Source: Candidatus Gastranaerophilales bacterium
GTDB lineage: Bacteria; Cyanobacteriota; Vampirovibrionia; Gastranaerophilales; Gastranaerophilaceae
Assembly: GCA_947589525.1 (NCBI GenBank)
Contig: CANQAW010000108.1
Location: forward strand, 1-6,110
Direction of reading: 5' to 3'
DNA length: 6,110 bases
Part shown: piece after piece, positions 6,050-6,110 of the stretch
Layout of the letters: every line of letters begins with the position of its first letter
How positions within the stretch are numbered: the first letter of the stretch is position 1
Position numbers and translations under genes: made by a program
Notes under the pieces: model-generated
The model's input: the letters and a program-made list of their open reading frames with translations, nothing else
Database searches by the model: none
Told to the model about the DNA's origin: nothing

Positions 6050-6110
6050 CCATATACTCCTGTATAATGTAGGTGTGTTGGTTATCGTTAAGGGCTTTTT
6101 GGAGTTGTTG
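5619..6110 (-). CDS. Paralogous ATP-grasp ligase, C-terminal part (5' end outside window), convergent to the first copy
   Basis: On the - strand the frame is open from the right edge (6110) to TAA at 5621-5619, about 163 residues. An internal ATG at 6053-6051 is the Met of the QEYM hinge, not the gene start, because the frame continues upstream as QQLQKALNDNQHTYIIQEYM, identical to the + strand gene. The rest aligns without gaps to residues 196-337 of that gene at about 65% identity by hand count. It keeps KKKIETRIGG, NEINPRFSGAYL, AGVDFFK and MLMYDEVVIT, and has one extra residue at the end (DFRED against DFRD). The ATP/metal-binding NEINPRF is intact, so the lobe looks functional. Most changes lie in DCGDID/AKKDVD just after the hinge, in the helix after ELF, and in KNNCLKIENKSN/EKNAKNIKNTPQ. 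Whether it has its own start, promoter and complete N-terminal half, or is a silent 3' cassette, cannot be seen here. Confidence 0.85.
   Translation of the reverse strand, partial: QQLQKALNDNQHTYIIQEYMAKKDVDVDVYIDTISKEIISIFAKKKIETRIGGTSKSISFKDEELFKFIKKVLEKFDCSGVIDMEIFIKDNKYYLNEINPRFSGAYLNAYGAGVDFFKFIEKNAKNIKNTPQIGNYDEGVIMLMYDEVVITREQNLKKDFRED
6050..6110 (-). repeat. Right arm of the perfect 61-nt inverted repeat, running off the window edge
   Basis: This is the reverse complement of 5116-5176 with no mismatch up to the last base of the window. It encodes the hinge-proximal part of the ATP-binding lobe of the - strand paralogue. The window ending inside the repeat may be chance, or may reflect a contig that broke in a repeat. 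Confidence 0.95.

Noticed and set aside
5839..6072. Open frame of 77 codons on the + strand
   Set aside because: It lies antisense to the strongly conserved ATP-grasp coding sequence on the - strand and has low-complexity Ser/Ile/Phe composition.

Overview
This AT-rich window (about one third G+C by eye) reads as part of a surface-glycan or flagellar-sugar biosynthesis locus. The likely host is an epsilonproteobacterium (Campylobacterota, Campylobacter-like). The reasons are the pair of genes matching the first two sugar-modifying steps of the legionaminic acid pathway, closely packed and overlapping genes, and two long poly-G tracts inside coding regions, the classic phase-variation device of that group. 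The organism assignment is inference; no rRNA or housekeeping gene is present.

Layout, left to right on the + strand: the last 71 codons of an unrecognised gene (1-216); a LegB-type NAD-dependent sugar-nucleotide 4,6-dehydratase (225-1214); a LegC-type PLP aminotransferase (1207-2310); a FemAB/GNAT-fold acyl- or aminoacyl-transferase (2303-3361) with an in-frame G10 tract; a fold-III PLP decarboxylase of the diaminopimelate/ornithine decarboxylase type (3398-4571), out of frame here because its tract is G11 instead of G10; and an ATP-grasp ligase (4591-5604). legB/legC and legC/femAB-like each overlap by 8 nt, so the block is probably co-transcribed and translationally coupled. On the - strand, from 5619 to the right edge, lies the 3' part of a second ATP-grasp gene paralogous to the first, arranged tail to tail with it.

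The most unusual structure is at the right end. The two ATP-grasp genes share a perfect 61-nt inverted repeat (5116-5176 and 6050-6110, running off the window). Inside it, identity falls abruptly and the genes encode two different versions (about two thirds identical) of the C-terminal ATP-grasp lobe. Recombination between the arms would invert an 873-bp cassette and exchange the C-terminal halves exactly in frame. Together with the two poly-G switches, this gives up to three independent variation points in about 3 kb.

Working model (inference): LegB and LegC make a 4-amino-4,6-dideoxy sugar nucleotide; the decarboxylase, ATP-grasp ligase and FemAB-like transferase make and attach an amino-acid- or amine-derived substituent. 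The poly-G tracts switch parts of this decoration on or off, and the invertible segment may change which substrate is ligated.
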